Assembly (NCBI RefSeq): GCF_025561425.1
Contig: NZ_CP094824.1
Location: 1,116,001 to 1,180,000, forward strand
Source: Mammaliicoccus sciuri
GTDB taxonomy: Bacteria; Bacillota; Bacilli; Staphylococcales; Staphylococcaceae
Length of the DNA: 64,000 nt
Reading direction: 5' to 3'
In this document: in pieces, positions 12,444 to 19,789 of the stretch
Numbering within the stretch: the first letter of the stretch is position 1
Layout of the letters: each line of letters opens with the position of its first letter
The notes under the pieces: model-generated
The model's database searches: none
Told to the model about the DNA's origin: nothing
What the model saw: the letters and a program-made list of their open reading frames with translations, nothing else
Program-made: the position numbers and the translations under genes

Positions 12444-12528
12444 GCCGGTGTGGTGGAATTGGCAGACACGCGGGACTCAAAATCCCGTGTCCGTTGAGGA
12501 CGTGTCGGTTCGAACCCGACCACCGGTA
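12444..12528 (+). tRNA. tRNA-Leu (CAA)
   Basis: 85 bases, class II, loop CTCAAAA gives anticodon CAA, acceptor GCCGGTG / CACCGGT, no encoded CCA. Last gene of the tRNA run. Confidence 0.94.
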
Positions 12529-12557
12529 TATATTAATAAACCATTTTAGAACTATTT

Positions 12558-12588
12558 AAGTCGTAAACGTTGATTTTACGGCTTTTTT
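12558..12588 (+). terminator. Terminator of the rRNA-tRNA operon
   Basis: A 10-bp stem AAGTCGTAAA / TTTACGGCTT (one G-T pair) followed by six Ts, 30 bases after the last tRNA. Confidence 0.8.
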
Positions 12589-12676
12589 GTTTGTTAATCA
12601 ACCATTTAGAAACATATAAGTTCAAATTTTTGGTCACTTTGTGGTCACAGTTAGGGCTATAAAAGCAGATATATTA

Positions 12677-12771
12677 ACGATTTTGGAAGTGCTGACGCCT
12701 GAGGGAAAAGTATGAGTGAGAGACTACAGGCTCGAATCATACCCTAGGCAAGCATACACGGACAAAATCGT
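12677..12771 (+). ncRNA. Long structured RNA element (unidentified) in the 12589-12840 gap
   Basis: One nested imperfect hairpin spans the element: ACGATTTTG (12677-12685) with CAAAATCGT (12763-12771), then GCT with AGC, GCCT(G)AGGG (12697-12705) with CCCTAGGC (12742-12749), TATGA with TCATA, and GAG with CTC around an apical loop AGACTACAGG. It is followed 10 bases later by a strong terminator. There is no ORF. I recall similar GACTACAGGCTCG-type intergenic elements in staphylococci but cannot verify a family name. It could be a small RNA, a leader/attenuator for a lost gene, or a repeated element. Upstream, GGTCACTTTGTGGTCAC (near 12633) is a short repeat I cannot explain. Confidence 0.5.
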
Positions 12772-12780
12772 AGATTTAAA

Positions 12781-12832
12781 AAATAACATCTCATTTTTAC
12801 TGTAGATCAGTAGAATGAGATGTTATTTTTTT
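12781..12832. terminator. Strong bidirectional terminator
   Basis: AAATAACATCTCATT (12781-12795) pairs perfectly with AATGAGATGTTATTT (12814-12828); the middle also folds (TACTG/CAGTA). A T run follows and an A run precedes. It can end the RNA element on the plus strand and the remnant gene on the minus strand. Confidence 0.85.
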
Positions 12833-12840
12833 AGAGTTTT

Positions 12841-13056
12841 TTAAAGTTTAATAATATAATCAATTTTCTTATCTTTATACATTTTACTTCTTGTCATTAC
12901 TTGAGGGATATCATATTTGTTTTTCATACTAATTGCTTTTGAAAGGCTCTCATCAGTACAAGCGACAATATCAATATTGCTAGTGTGTTGAAGTATTTCT
13001 ACATAAATTTCTGAAGTAATATTACAACCATCAATACCAACTTTTTGTTTGTTCAT
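12841..13056 (-). pseudogene. Truncated Gfo/Idh/MocA-family oxidoreductase (N-terminal remnant)
   Basis: Only 71 codons. The start MNKQKVGIDGCNITSEIYVEILQ and the following IDIVACTDESLSKAISMKNKYDIPQVMT match the first Rossmann beta-alpha-beta units of NAD(P)-dependent sugar/inositol dehydrogenases, which are normally 320-380 residues. The nucleotide loop has degenerated: GxGxxG is GIDGCNIT. The frame stops after the second beta strand and runs straight into a terminator, so at least 80 percent of the gene is missing. The promoter, operator and GGGGG ribosome site are intact. It was probably the first gene of a sugar operon controlled by the LacI-type gene next to it. Expression of the short peptide is possible but activity is not. 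Confidence 0.75.
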
Positions 13057-13092
13057 TTTAATTACCCCCTAATATTTGTGATTGATTAAAGG

Positions 13093-13120
13093 ATAATCTA
13101 TGAAATGCATTTCATGTCAA
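13093..13120 (-). promoter_or_regulatory. Promoter with embedded LacI-type operator
   Basis: On the minus strand TTGACA (13115-13120) and GATTAT (13093-13098) are 16 bases apart. The perfect 16-bp palindrome ATGAAATGCATTTCAT (13100-13115) fills the space between them. This is an ideal repressor site in front of the remnant oxidoreductase, presumably for the LacI-family protein encoded just upstream. Confidence 0.7.
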
Positions 13121-14082
13121 TGGTTTAATTTAAATGCTGAGTTTCTTTTAATAAGTTTTGTTTCAAATAAATAGTTATTCAGTTTATCTTCATATAGTTG
13201 ATTAAACAAACTTTTACCAATTTGGAAGAGGGGAATCTCTATTGTAGTAAGGTCTAGCAATTTAGATATTTTATGATTTTCAAATCCAATGATAGATATG
13301 TTTTTCTTTTGCTCGTCATTTAAGCTAATAAACAATCCAGCAGCTGTGTTATCTCCAGAAACAACAATTGCTGTAGGTGTATTTTCTTTATTATCAATTC
13401 CTTGAGCAAGTCTTTGGCCATCTTCTAATAATACAAAATTCTCATATATATCTTGATCATTGAAGGGTAAAGCATTCTCACTGCAAAAGTCTTTATATGC
13501 TTTTATTCTTAAAATTGAACTAGTACTATTTCTTCTATTTATGGCACATGCAATATGTCTATGTCCGTTGTTGTATAGATGATTTAATGCTTGTTTGAAG
13601 GCGTTGTAGTGATCAATATATGTTGTTCTAAATTTGGAGTTTGAAATATTTTCGAATATAGAAATTGGTCCATACTCTATGTACTGTTCAACTATATTTA
13701 ATGAAATATTCCTTGAACAAATAATAAGTGCGTCTATTTGTTTTAATTTTAACATTTCCAAAGCGTCAATTTCTTGATCTGTATCATAGGCAGTTTGGAA
13801 TAAAACAATTTTTTTGTTTGATTTAATCGCTTCTTCAGAAATACCTTGAATTAATTGTGAAAAATAGGGGTGATTAGAGAACGGCAATACAACACCTATT
13901 AAATTTGTTTTACCTTTTTTTAAATGAATTGCATTGATATTTGGTATATAATTTAATTCTTCTATAGTATCAAGTACTTTTTGTCTTTTTTCTTCATTAA
14001 CATAAGGGTGGTTATTAATTACTCGTGATACGGTACTTGGTGAAACGCCAGCTCGTTTAGCTACTTCTTTTAAATTTGTCAT
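13117..14082 (-). CDS. LacI family transcriptional regulator
   Basis: A 321-residue DNA-binding repressor. The N-terminal lambda-repressor-like helix-turn-helix with hinge helix is clear: TNLKEVAKRAGVSPSTVSRVINNHPYVNEE (2-31) and PNINAIHLKK. The rest is a periplasmic-binding-protein-like sugar sensor (about 60-321), with the LIGVVLPFSNHPYFSQLIQGI opening and a DNTAAG motif where LacI members contact ligand. The length is normal and the frame intact. The ribosome site GAGGGGG precedes the ATG. Its stop codon overlaps the -35 box of the downstream truncated oxidoreductase, whose promoter holds a perfect palindrome, so that gene was probably its target. The inducer is not known. With its target gone it may now be an orphan. 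Confidence 0.88.
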   Translation of the reverse strand: MTNLKEVAKRAGVSPSTVSRVINNHPYVNEEKRQKVLDTIEELNYIPNINAIHLKKGKTNLIGVVLPFSNHPYFSQLIQGISEEAIKSNKKIVLFQTAYDTDQEIDALEMLKLKQIDALIICSRNISLNIVEQYIEYGPISIFENISNSKFRTTYIDHYNAFKQALNHLYNNGHRHIACAINRRNSTSSILRIKAYKDFCSENALPFNDQDIYENFVLLEDGQRLAQGIDNKENTPTAIVVSGDNTAAGLFISLNDEQKKNISIIGFENHKISKLLDLTTIEIPLFQIGKSLFNQLYEDKLNNYLFETKLIKRNSAFKLNH

Positions 14083-14278
14083 TTACTTACCCCCTCGATT
14101 ATACTTATTACTATGTTATTATTTTAGCATATAAGTTGAACTATATTTACAAAGATAAAGTAGGTGTAATTTATTAAACAACAATTTTATGAATTAGAAT
14201 GTGCACATTTGGATGCGAGTAATAGAAAGGATAAATCGTTTATCTTAAATTTACTTGATGATGATTTTAAAGAAATAG

Positions 14279-15609
14279 CGAGGATTTCAAGTTTAAGTTA
14301 GCCACCTATAATGACTGAGGTGTACACAAGGGTTAACCGTATTCGAACCTGTTGAGGATTGATTGGTTTTAATCAATTAATACTCAACAGGTAACCAAAG
14401 CTAAGACTTTAGCTTTGGAAAGATTCATACAGATTGAGGTGCTTTAAACTTTCTGCCATATTATGATGAGCTGTGTTGTAATTTAAAGTCTTTCTAGGAT
14501 AGTCATTCATATATTGTTGTATGGCTTTTATGAAGCGTTTTTGAACATTGGATAAATCATGTGCTTTTGGAATAAAACGACGAATCATTTTATGTTGGTT
14601 TTCACTTGTCCCACGTTCATATGATGAGAATGGATGTGTGAAGTATATTTCTATCATATGGCCAAATTCTTCATACAGCGATGCAAATTCTGAACCATTG
14701 TCAGATGTGATAGATTTGAAGATTTTTGGTGCTTTTTCGCCTAAGGAGTCAAATAAGTTTTTCAATGCGTGAGACACTGCATCAGCACTTTTACTCTCTA
14801 TTATTTCTAGTATTTCAAAACGCGTTTGTCTCTCAACAAGTGTTAAGATAACTGGCTTTGACTTGTCTTTAGTTCCTATTACGGTATCTATTTCCCAGTG
14901 ACCAAAAGACTGACGTGATTCAATTTCACTAGAACGTGTCTCAATACTTGGACCGAGCACTCGACTGTGTGGATGATTATGGTAGCTATTCTGAGTAGAA
15001 TGACGTCTTTTTAATTTTTCTAGTAGATCAATATTCTTAGTTTCCATGATTTGTTGATCTATCCAAGCATATACTGTCGTTGTTGAAGGGATTTTTTCTC
15101 TTTCAAAACATTGTTCCTTGTGAGCATATGCCACGACTGCTTCAGGTGACCAGCGTTTCTTTTTCATGAGGTGATCTGCCCATGGAATAAATAATGGGTT
15201 CTTCTTCCATAAGGGCTGAGCACCACATTGTTGTCTGTTTTGTCGATAACGTTGTTGACCTAGTGAAGAAAAATAAATTTGCGTCTCATATTCATAGACT
15301 TTATGTTGCTGTTTTTGTCGTTTAATTTGACGTGTTGTTCCTCGATGAATTTCGTTATTGATTGTTTGAGGTGCACGTCCTAATTCACGCGCGATTGCAC
15401 GATTTGAAAAACCTAAATTTTTAAGTGTTTCTATTTGAACACGTTCTTCATAACTTAAGTGTGTTCCTTTATGGTTTGTCATGTTAGAATAAGTATGCGT
15501 CATGTGAATTCATTCCTTTATTGATTTGGTCTGGTAGCCTCAATAATAACATGAAATTCACGTGGCGTTTTTTTGTCTAAAGGTGGCTAAGTTGATTATA
15601 AAATCCACC
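14279..15609 (-). mobile_element. IS30-family insertion sequence, about 1331 bp
   Basis: Ends are defined by imperfect 29-bp inverted repeats (about 21 of 29 bases match) with a shared inner core TTAGCCACCT at 14298-14307 and its complement AGGTGGCTAA at 15581-15590. One transposase gene fills most of the element. Left of the transposase are two hairpins: CCTGTTGAG / CTCAACAGG (14348-14391) and CCAAAGCTAA-GACT-TTAGCTTTGG (14395-14418). The second spans the transposase stop codon. If only the 10-bp core is the terminal repeat, the element would be 14298-15590 without an obvious duplication. The 14-bp repeat and frame restoration favour the larger limits. Confidence 0.8.
14409..15503 (-). CDS. 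IS30-family transposase
   Basis: A 364-residue DDE transposase that cuts and joins the ends of its own element. The N-terminal helix-turn-helix LSYEERVQIETLKNLGFSNRAIARELGRAPQTINNEI (16-52) is the IS30 signature. The catalytic core follows: D206 in HWEIDTVIG, D268 in TSDNGSEF, and E301 in ERGTSENQHKMIRRF, with the conserved spacing of about 33 between the last two. The frame is intact, so the element may be active. AAAGGAATG lies before the ATG. An internal ATG at codon 8 would give a slightly shorter protein. Confidence 0.92.
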   Translation of the reverse strand: MTHTYSNMTNHKGTHLSYEERVQIETLKNLGFSNRAIARELGRAPQTINNEIHRGTTRQIKRQKQQHKVYEYETQIYFSSLGQQRYRQNRQQCGAQPLWKKNPLFIPWADHLMKKKRWSPEAVVAYAHKEQCFEREKIPSTTTVYAWIDQQIMETKNIDLLEKLKRRHSTQNSYHNHPHSRVLGPSIETRSSEIESRQSFGHWEIDTVIGTKDKSKPVILTLVERQTRFEILEIIESKSADAVSHALKNLFDSLGEKAPKIFKSITSDNGSEFASLYEEFGHMIEIYFTHPFSSYERGTSENQHKMIRRFIPKAHDLSNVQKRFIKAIQQYMNDYPRKTLNYNTAHHNMAESLKHLNLYESFQS

Positions 15610-15853
15610 TTTTAAAGAAATAGGTAAGTCTGGCAGAATGATATATAAACGAGATATTGAAGAGGGCACTTTACATACATTTGATTATGAGATTTCGGAT
15701 TTTATAGTTGAAAAAATTCAAAAAGGTATTGTACTAACGACTTATGAATTAATCAATAAAACTGATCATATTACAACTAAGCGAAGTACATTATGGATTA
15801 GAAGGCAATCTGAGTGGAAGATGAGATTCCATCAAGGAACAACAGTAAAAAAA

Positions 15854-15881
15854 TGACTACAAAATTGTAGTCATTTTTTTG
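15854..15881. terminator. Bidirectional terminator
   Basis: TGACTACAAAATTGTAGTCA (15854-15873) is a perfect 20-bp palindrome with A run before and seven Ts after. It separates the interrupted DUF4440-like gene from the convergent LacI-family gene. Confidence 0.85.
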
Positions 15882-15884
15882 TCT

Positions 15885-16835
15885 TTATTTCCGCTTTACT
15901 AATTCAGGCTCAAGATGATAGACATTTGGTTGATTTTCTTTAGATTCAATAGCATTGATAAGGATATTAACTAATGTTTCAGCAATTTTCTTAGTTGGGA
16001 CACCAACTGAATGAATTACTGTATCCATATGGTCAAATTGAGGTACGTTGTCGTATGAGTACACAATATGTTGATCAAGTGAATCTTTTAAAGTGTGCAC
16101 GAGTCCTAAAGTAATATCATAACTTCCGCAAATGATACCTTCTGGTAAAGTATGATTGTTTAAATATGATTTTAATGCAAAAAATGTATCTTCAGCAGAT
16201 AGTCCTTTTGAATCAATCATATTATATTCAAGATTATGTTCTTTACAATACCTTTCAAAAGTTTCTTTCTTTATAATTTGTCGAATATCATCAGTGTTGA
16301 GATCACCAATATAACAAATATTTGTTATATTATTTTGCATTAAATCATCTAAAGAAAGAATCATTGCTTGTTTATGATTTACATTTACAATAGGGTATTC
16401 GAGCTCTCGGTCTGTACCATAAGCTACTACTGGGATATTTGAACTAATGATACTTGGTAAGGTAGAAGCTTCACCTTCATCAAATACGATGATGCCATCA
16501 AAACGTAATTCTAAAAATTTATGTGCAGCAGTTTCCACATCATCGATTGATACAGACATAAAATATCCAGTATTCTTTAAAAAGTTATTGATTTCTGAAA
16601 CAAGAGTTGAAACTGCAACTCTGTCTACTGATGGCCAGATGAGTCCAATTGTTTGGCTCTTGTTTGAGACTAAAGAGCGAGCGGAATTATTAGGAATATA
16701 ATTCATTTCTCTTGCCTTTTGTTGTATGCGCTCTGTTGTTTCAGCAGTAACTAAAGGAGAATTTTTTAAAGCTTTACTTACTGTTGAATAACTAACACCA
16801 CAGGCATTTGCTATGTCTTTTAATGTTACAGCCAT
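15885..16835 (-). CDS. LacI family repressor of the adjacent hexuronate/TRAP locus
   Basis: A 316-residue LacI/GalR regulator. The helix-turn-helix and hinge are VTLKDIANACGVSYSTVSKALKNSPLVTAETTERIQQKAREMNYIPNNSARSL (3-56), ending in the usual hinge NNSARSLVSNKSQTIGLIWP. The sensor domain follows, with DGIIVFDEG and GIICGSYDITLG segments. It is divergent from the TRAP transporter genes, and a perfect 20-bp palindrome lies between them. The same palindrome core occurs before the GH31 gene 6.4 kb away, so this protein most likely represses both. From its context the effector should be a hexuronate or a derivative, analogous to ExuR/KdgR-type LacI regulators. That is inference. The ATG at 16835 follows AAAGGAGA. 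Confidence 0.88.
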   Translation of the reverse strand: MAVTLKDIANACGVSYSTVSKALKNSPLVTAETTERIQQKAREMNYIPNNSARSLVSNKSQTIGLIWPSVDRVAVSTLVSEINNFLKNTGYFMSVSIDDVETAAHKFLELRFDGIIVFDEGEASTLPSIISSNIPVVAYGTDRELEYPIVNVNHKQAMILSLDDLMQNNITNICYIGDLNTDDIRQIIKKETFERYCKEHNLEYNMIDSKGLSAEDTFFALKSYLNNHTLPEGIICGSYDITLGLVHTLKDSLDQHIVYSYDNVPQFDHMDTVIHSVGVPTKKIAETLVNILINAIESKENQPNVYHLEPELVKRK

Positions 16836-16891
16836 GTGAGTCTCCTTTAAATATTATTTTCTACATTATACCATAAGCACACATTTTCTAT

Positions 16892-16911
16892 AAATAACAA
16901 CGTTGTTATTT
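16892..16911 (+). promoter_or_regulatory. LacI-type operator 1 (TRAP operon)
   Basis: Perfect 20-bp palindrome AAATAACAACGTTGTTATTT. Its core ATAACAACGTTGTTAT recurs exactly at 23348-23363. It lies between the divergent regulator and dctP and covers the -35 box of the dctP promoter, a classic repression geometry. Confidence 0.85.
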
Positions 16912-16931
16912 TGTTTCATTTGATTTATACT
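16903..16931 (+). promoter_or_regulatory. Promoter of the TRAP-uxaC operon
   Basis: TTGTTA (16903-16908, inside the operator) and TATACT (16926-16931) with a 17-base spacer. A weak hairpin AAGTAGTC/GATTACTT with T run at about 16950-16976 precedes the ribosome site and might attenuate; I regard that as uncertain. Confidence 0.55.
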
Positions 16932-16996
16932 TATCAATAAGTATTAAAGAAGTAGTCAATTAGATTACTTTTTTAAAATTAATGGGGGATGGAGAG

Positions 16997-17998
16997 ATGA
17001 AAAAATTTTTACTGTTAATTCTAAGCGTATTCACTGTTTTGTATGGATGCCAACAAAGTGACGCACAAGATAAAGATGTTAAGACTTTAACATTAGCACA
17101 TAATCAATCAACAACACATCCAGTACATAAATCGTTAGTAGAATTTAAAAACGAAGTAGAAAAGGAATCTCATGGTAAATTAAAAATTAAAATATATGCG
17201 AACGGACAACTTGGAAGTGAACGGGAAGCAATTGAAATGACACAAACAAATGCCATTCAATTTACAAAAGTGTCAGCAAGTGCACTTGAAAGTTTCTCTG
17301 AATCGTATTCTTTATTTAGTATGCCATATCTATTTAAATCTCAAGATAGTTTCCGATCTATTATGAAAAAACCTGAAGTACAAAATTCATTCTTTAATAC
17401 AACTAAAGATAACGGATTTGTAGGTATTACTTACTATGATGCTGGAATAAGAAATATTTATACAAAAGATAGAGAAATAAAGACGAATAAAGATTTACAT
17501 GGTTTGAAAATTCGTGTTCAACCTAGTAAAACAAGTGTGCAACTTGTTAAGTCATTAGGTGGTACGCCAACTCCTATGGCTTTTGGTGAAGTTTATACTG
17601 CACTTCAATCTGGTGTTATTGATGCAGCTGAGAATAATGAAACAGCATTGACGGACAATAAACATGGAGAAGTCGCAAAGAATTATTATAATACAGAGCA
17701 CGCTATCGTTCCTGATATTTTAATTATGAACAAGGATGCATACAATGATTTAACGAAAGAAGAAAAAGGATGGATAAAAAGCGCAGCAAGATCATCTACT
17801 GAAAAACACGAAGTCATCTGGGATAAAGCCATTAAAGAAGCAATCAAATCAGCTAAAAAAGACATGAATGTTAAATTCCATGATGTAGATAAAACTTCAT
17901 TCGAAAAGGCTGTAAAACCTCTACAAGAAGAATTTAAAAATAATAAAGGAACTGAAAAACAATACAAATTGATTAAGGAGCCAGAACAAAATGAATAA
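16997..17998 (+). CDS. TRAP transporter solute-binding lipoprotein, DctP family
   Basis: The extracytoplasmic receptor that captures an organic acid for a sodium-driven TRAP transporter. The 333-residue protein begins with a lipoprotein signal, MKKFLLLILSVFTVLYGC, with the lipobox LYGC, so it should be anchored to the outer face of the membrane. The mature part is a DctP fold with NQSTTHPVHKSL near the start and LKIRVQPSKTSVQLVKSLGGTPTPMAFGEVYTALQSGVIDAAENN, which carries the conserved carboxylate-binding arginine (RVQ) and the NN pair. GGGGGA lies 7 bases before the chosen ATG. An in-frame ATG at 16982 would add 5 residues and overlap that site. With UxaC in the same operon the substrate is likely glucuronate or galacturonate. 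Confidence 0.9.
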   Translation: MKKFLLLILSVFTVLYGCQQSDAQDKDVKTLTLAHNQSTTHPVHKSLVEFKNEVEKESHGKLKIKIYANGQLGSEREAIEMTQTNAIQFTKVSASALESFSESYSLFSMPYLFKSQDSFRSIMKKPEVQNSFFNTTKDNGFVGITYYDAGIRNIYTKDREIKTNKDLHGLKIRVQPSKTSVQLVKSLGGTPTPMAFGEVYTALQSGVIDAAENNETALTDNKHGEVAKNYYNTEHAIVPDILIMNKDAYNDLTKEEKGWIKSAARSSTEKHEVIWDKAIKEAIKSAKKDMNVKFHDVDKTSFEKAVKPLQEEFKNNKGTEKQYKLIKEPEQNE

Positions 17999-18479
17999 AT
18001 TAACACATTATATTGATAGAACTTTGCTTTCTGTGTCTGGTGTATTGATAACTGTAATGGTCATTTTATCAGTTTGGCAAGTGATAACACGATATATATT
18101 GAACACGCCAAGTACGACAAGTGAAGAAATCATTCGCTTCTTGTTAATCTGGTTTGCATTGTTAAGTGCAGCATATGTATTTGGTAAGAAAAAGCATATT
18201 GCAATTTTATTTATAAGAGAAAAGTTTCCTCTTAAAGCACAGTTATTTATAGAAAGACTCACGAATATCATTATTTTATTAGTTGCTTTAATTTTGATGA
18301 TATATGGTGGTATTAAAATTGTAGCACTTACTTGGACTCAATATGCACCAGCTACAGGTGTTTCAATGGCGCTAATGTATGGTGCGTTACCTATATCAGG
18401 ACTTTTTATTGCATTTTATTCAATTCGAGGCATTATTACGAATGAGTTACCAGAAAATGATGAAGGCGGTGAAGTGTAA
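17991..18479 (+). CDS. TRAP transporter small permease, DctQ family
   Basis: A 162-residue membrane protein with four predicted helices (about 12-34, 47-65, 85-107, 125-147). The family motif SEEIIRFLLIWFALLSAAY follows the first helix, and KKHIAI contains the usual positive stretch. It is the small membrane subunit that links the DctP receptor to the large channel DctM. The start overlaps dctP by 8 bases and the stop overlaps dctM by one, so the three subunits are translationally coupled. Confidence 0.9.
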   Translation: MNKLTHYIDRTLLSVSGVLITVMVILSVWQVITRYILNTPSTTSEEIIRFLLIWFALLSAAYVFGKKKHIAILFIREKFPLKAQLFIERLTNIIILLVALILMIYGGIKIVALTWTQYAPATGVSMALMYGALPISGLFIAFYSIRGIITNELPENDEGGEV

Positions 18480-19774
18480 TGACGACAATTGCTGGAATCG
18501 TATTATTTGTATCTTTAGCAATATTTTTAGCTTTTGGTATTCCAATCGCTATTTCAATTATTTTAAGTTCAATATTAACGTTAATACTTATTTTCCCGTT
18601 TGATGTCACAATACTTACTGCTGCCCAAAGAATGGTAACTGGTATTGATAACTTTACAATGCTTGCCATTCCGCTATTTGTACTTGCTGGAATATTGATG
18701 AATAACGGTGGTATTGCATTTAGATTAATTAACTTTGCAAAAGTGTTAGTAGGTAGATTACCTGGTTCTTTAGCACATACGAATATTGTGGGGAATATGT
18801 TGTTTGGTTCGATTTCAGGATCAAGTGTAGCAGCAGCTGCCGCTATGGGTAGAATTATGACACCGATGGAAACAACTCAAGGTTATAAAAAATCATATTC
18901 TGCAGCTGCCAATATTGCTTCAGCACCTTCAGGATTATTAATTCCACCAAGTTCATTATTGATTGTTTATTCACTTGTAAGTGGTGGAACATCAATTGCT
19001 GCATTATTTATTGCAGGTTACGTTCCTGGAATTCTATGGGGTCTAGGTTGTATGGTTGTTGCTTACTTTTTAGCTAAAAAACATGGCTATCCAGTTTCTG
19101 AAAAAGTGAGTTGGAAAGATAAATTATTTTTAACTTTAGATGCTATTCCAAGTTTACTATTAATAATTATTGTAATTGGTGGTATTGTAGCTGGAATATT
19201 CACAGCAACAGAGGGTGCAGCAGTCGCAGTTCTATATGCGTTTATACTTTCACTCATTTATAAAAATTTAAAAATTAAAGATATACCTGCGATTATTATA
19301 GAAACAGTAGAAATTACAGGTATGATTTTATTCTTAATTACAGCATCTGCATTGTTCTCACTCGTAATGAATTTCACAGGATTACCAGAAGCGATATCTG
19401 ACGGTATATTATCATTAACTGAAAATCCTATTTTATTATTACTGTTAATGAATTTAATTTTATTAATCATTGGTACATTTATGGACATAACACCAGCAGT
19501 ACTTATCTTCACACCAATTTTCTTACCGATTGCAGAAAGTATCGGATTAGATCCAGTTCATTTCGGTATTGTGATTGCATTTAACTTATGCATTGGTAAT
19601 ATAACACCACCAGTAGGTAGTGCGTTATTTGTTGGTAGTAGTGTTGCAAATGTAAGAATTGAAAGTGTCATTAAGACATTAATACCATACTTTATTATTT
19701 TAATTATTCTATTGTTATTATTTACGTTCGTACCACAATTATCGTTATTCTTACCAAAATTACTTGGGCTATAG
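18479..19774 (+). CDS. TRAP transporter large permease, DctM family
   Basis: A 431-residue protein of about 11-12 transmembrane helices that carries out sodium-coupled uptake. DctM hallmarks are visible: IAIPLFVLAGILMNNGG-type text near residue 60, GSISGSSVAAAAAMG near 115-130, IPPSSLLIVYSLVSGGTSIAALFIAGYVPG near 158-187, and the late NLCIGNITPPVGSALFVGSSVAN, related to the ligand and sodium site. The ATG overlaps the TAA of dctQ (TAATG). Gene order receptor, small and large subunit, then isomerase, is that of hexuronate TRAP operons. Confidence 0.92.
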   Translation: MTTIAGIVLFVSLAIFLAFGIPIAISIILSSILTLILIFPFDVTILTAAQRMVTGIDNFTMLAIPLFVLAGILMNNGGIAFRLINFAKVLVGRLPGSLAHTNIVGNMLFGSISGSSVAAAAAMGRIMTPMETTQGYKKSYSAAANIASAPSGLLIPPSSLLIVYSLVSGGTSIAALFIAGYVPGILWGLGCMVVAYFLAKKHGYPVSEKVSWKDKLFLTLDAIPSLLLIIIVIGGIVAGIFTATEGAAVAVLYAFILSLIYKNLKIKDIPAIIIETVEITGMILFLITASALFSLVMNFTGLPEAISDGILSLTENPILLLLLMNLILLIIGTFMDITPAVLIFTPIFLPIAESIGLDPVHFGIVIAFNLCIGNITPPVGSALFVGSSVANVRIESVIKTLIPYFIILIILLLLFTFVPQLSLFLPKLLGL

Positions 19775-19789
19775 GAAAGGTGAGTATTT

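Larger units (their letters stand above)
14265..15623. repeat. 14-bp direct repeats flanking the IS30-family element
   Basis: TTTTAAAGAAATAG occurs at 14265-14278 and 15610-15623, directly outside the inverted repeats of the element. Both copies encode the same FKEI of the interrupted protein, so this is a duplication made at insertion rather than chance. Confidence 0.75.
14173..15856 (+). pseudogene. DUF4440/NTF2-like gene split by an IS30-family insertion
   Basis: The left part (14173-14278) reads KQQFYELECAHLDASNRKD...LLDDDFKEI. The right part (15624-15856) continues GKSGRMIYKRDIEEGTLHTF and ends MRFHQGTTVKK. Joining the parts, with one copy of the 14-bp repeat kept, gives one frame of 113 codons. 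The composite resembles the DUF4440/SnoaL-like family of small NTF2-fold proteins (final tryptophan-rich WRxxxxWKMxFHQGT motif). The first codon is ATT (14173-14175) just after a TAGGTG ribosome site, where homologues would start with ATG, so the gene may have been weak before the insertion. The right half alone could start at ATG 15638 (72 codons) but lacks the N-terminal helix of the fold. Function of the family member unknown. Confidence 0.8.

Noticed and set aside
12444-12660. tRNA-Leu 3' end as attachment site of a genomic island
   Set aside because: The next stretch has AACCATTT repeats and GGTCAC repeats, but no integrase and no second att copy is visible in the window.
15638-15856. 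Stand-alone 72-codon gene
   Set aside because: It is the right half of the IS-interrupted DUF4440-like gene; its methionine start is internal.
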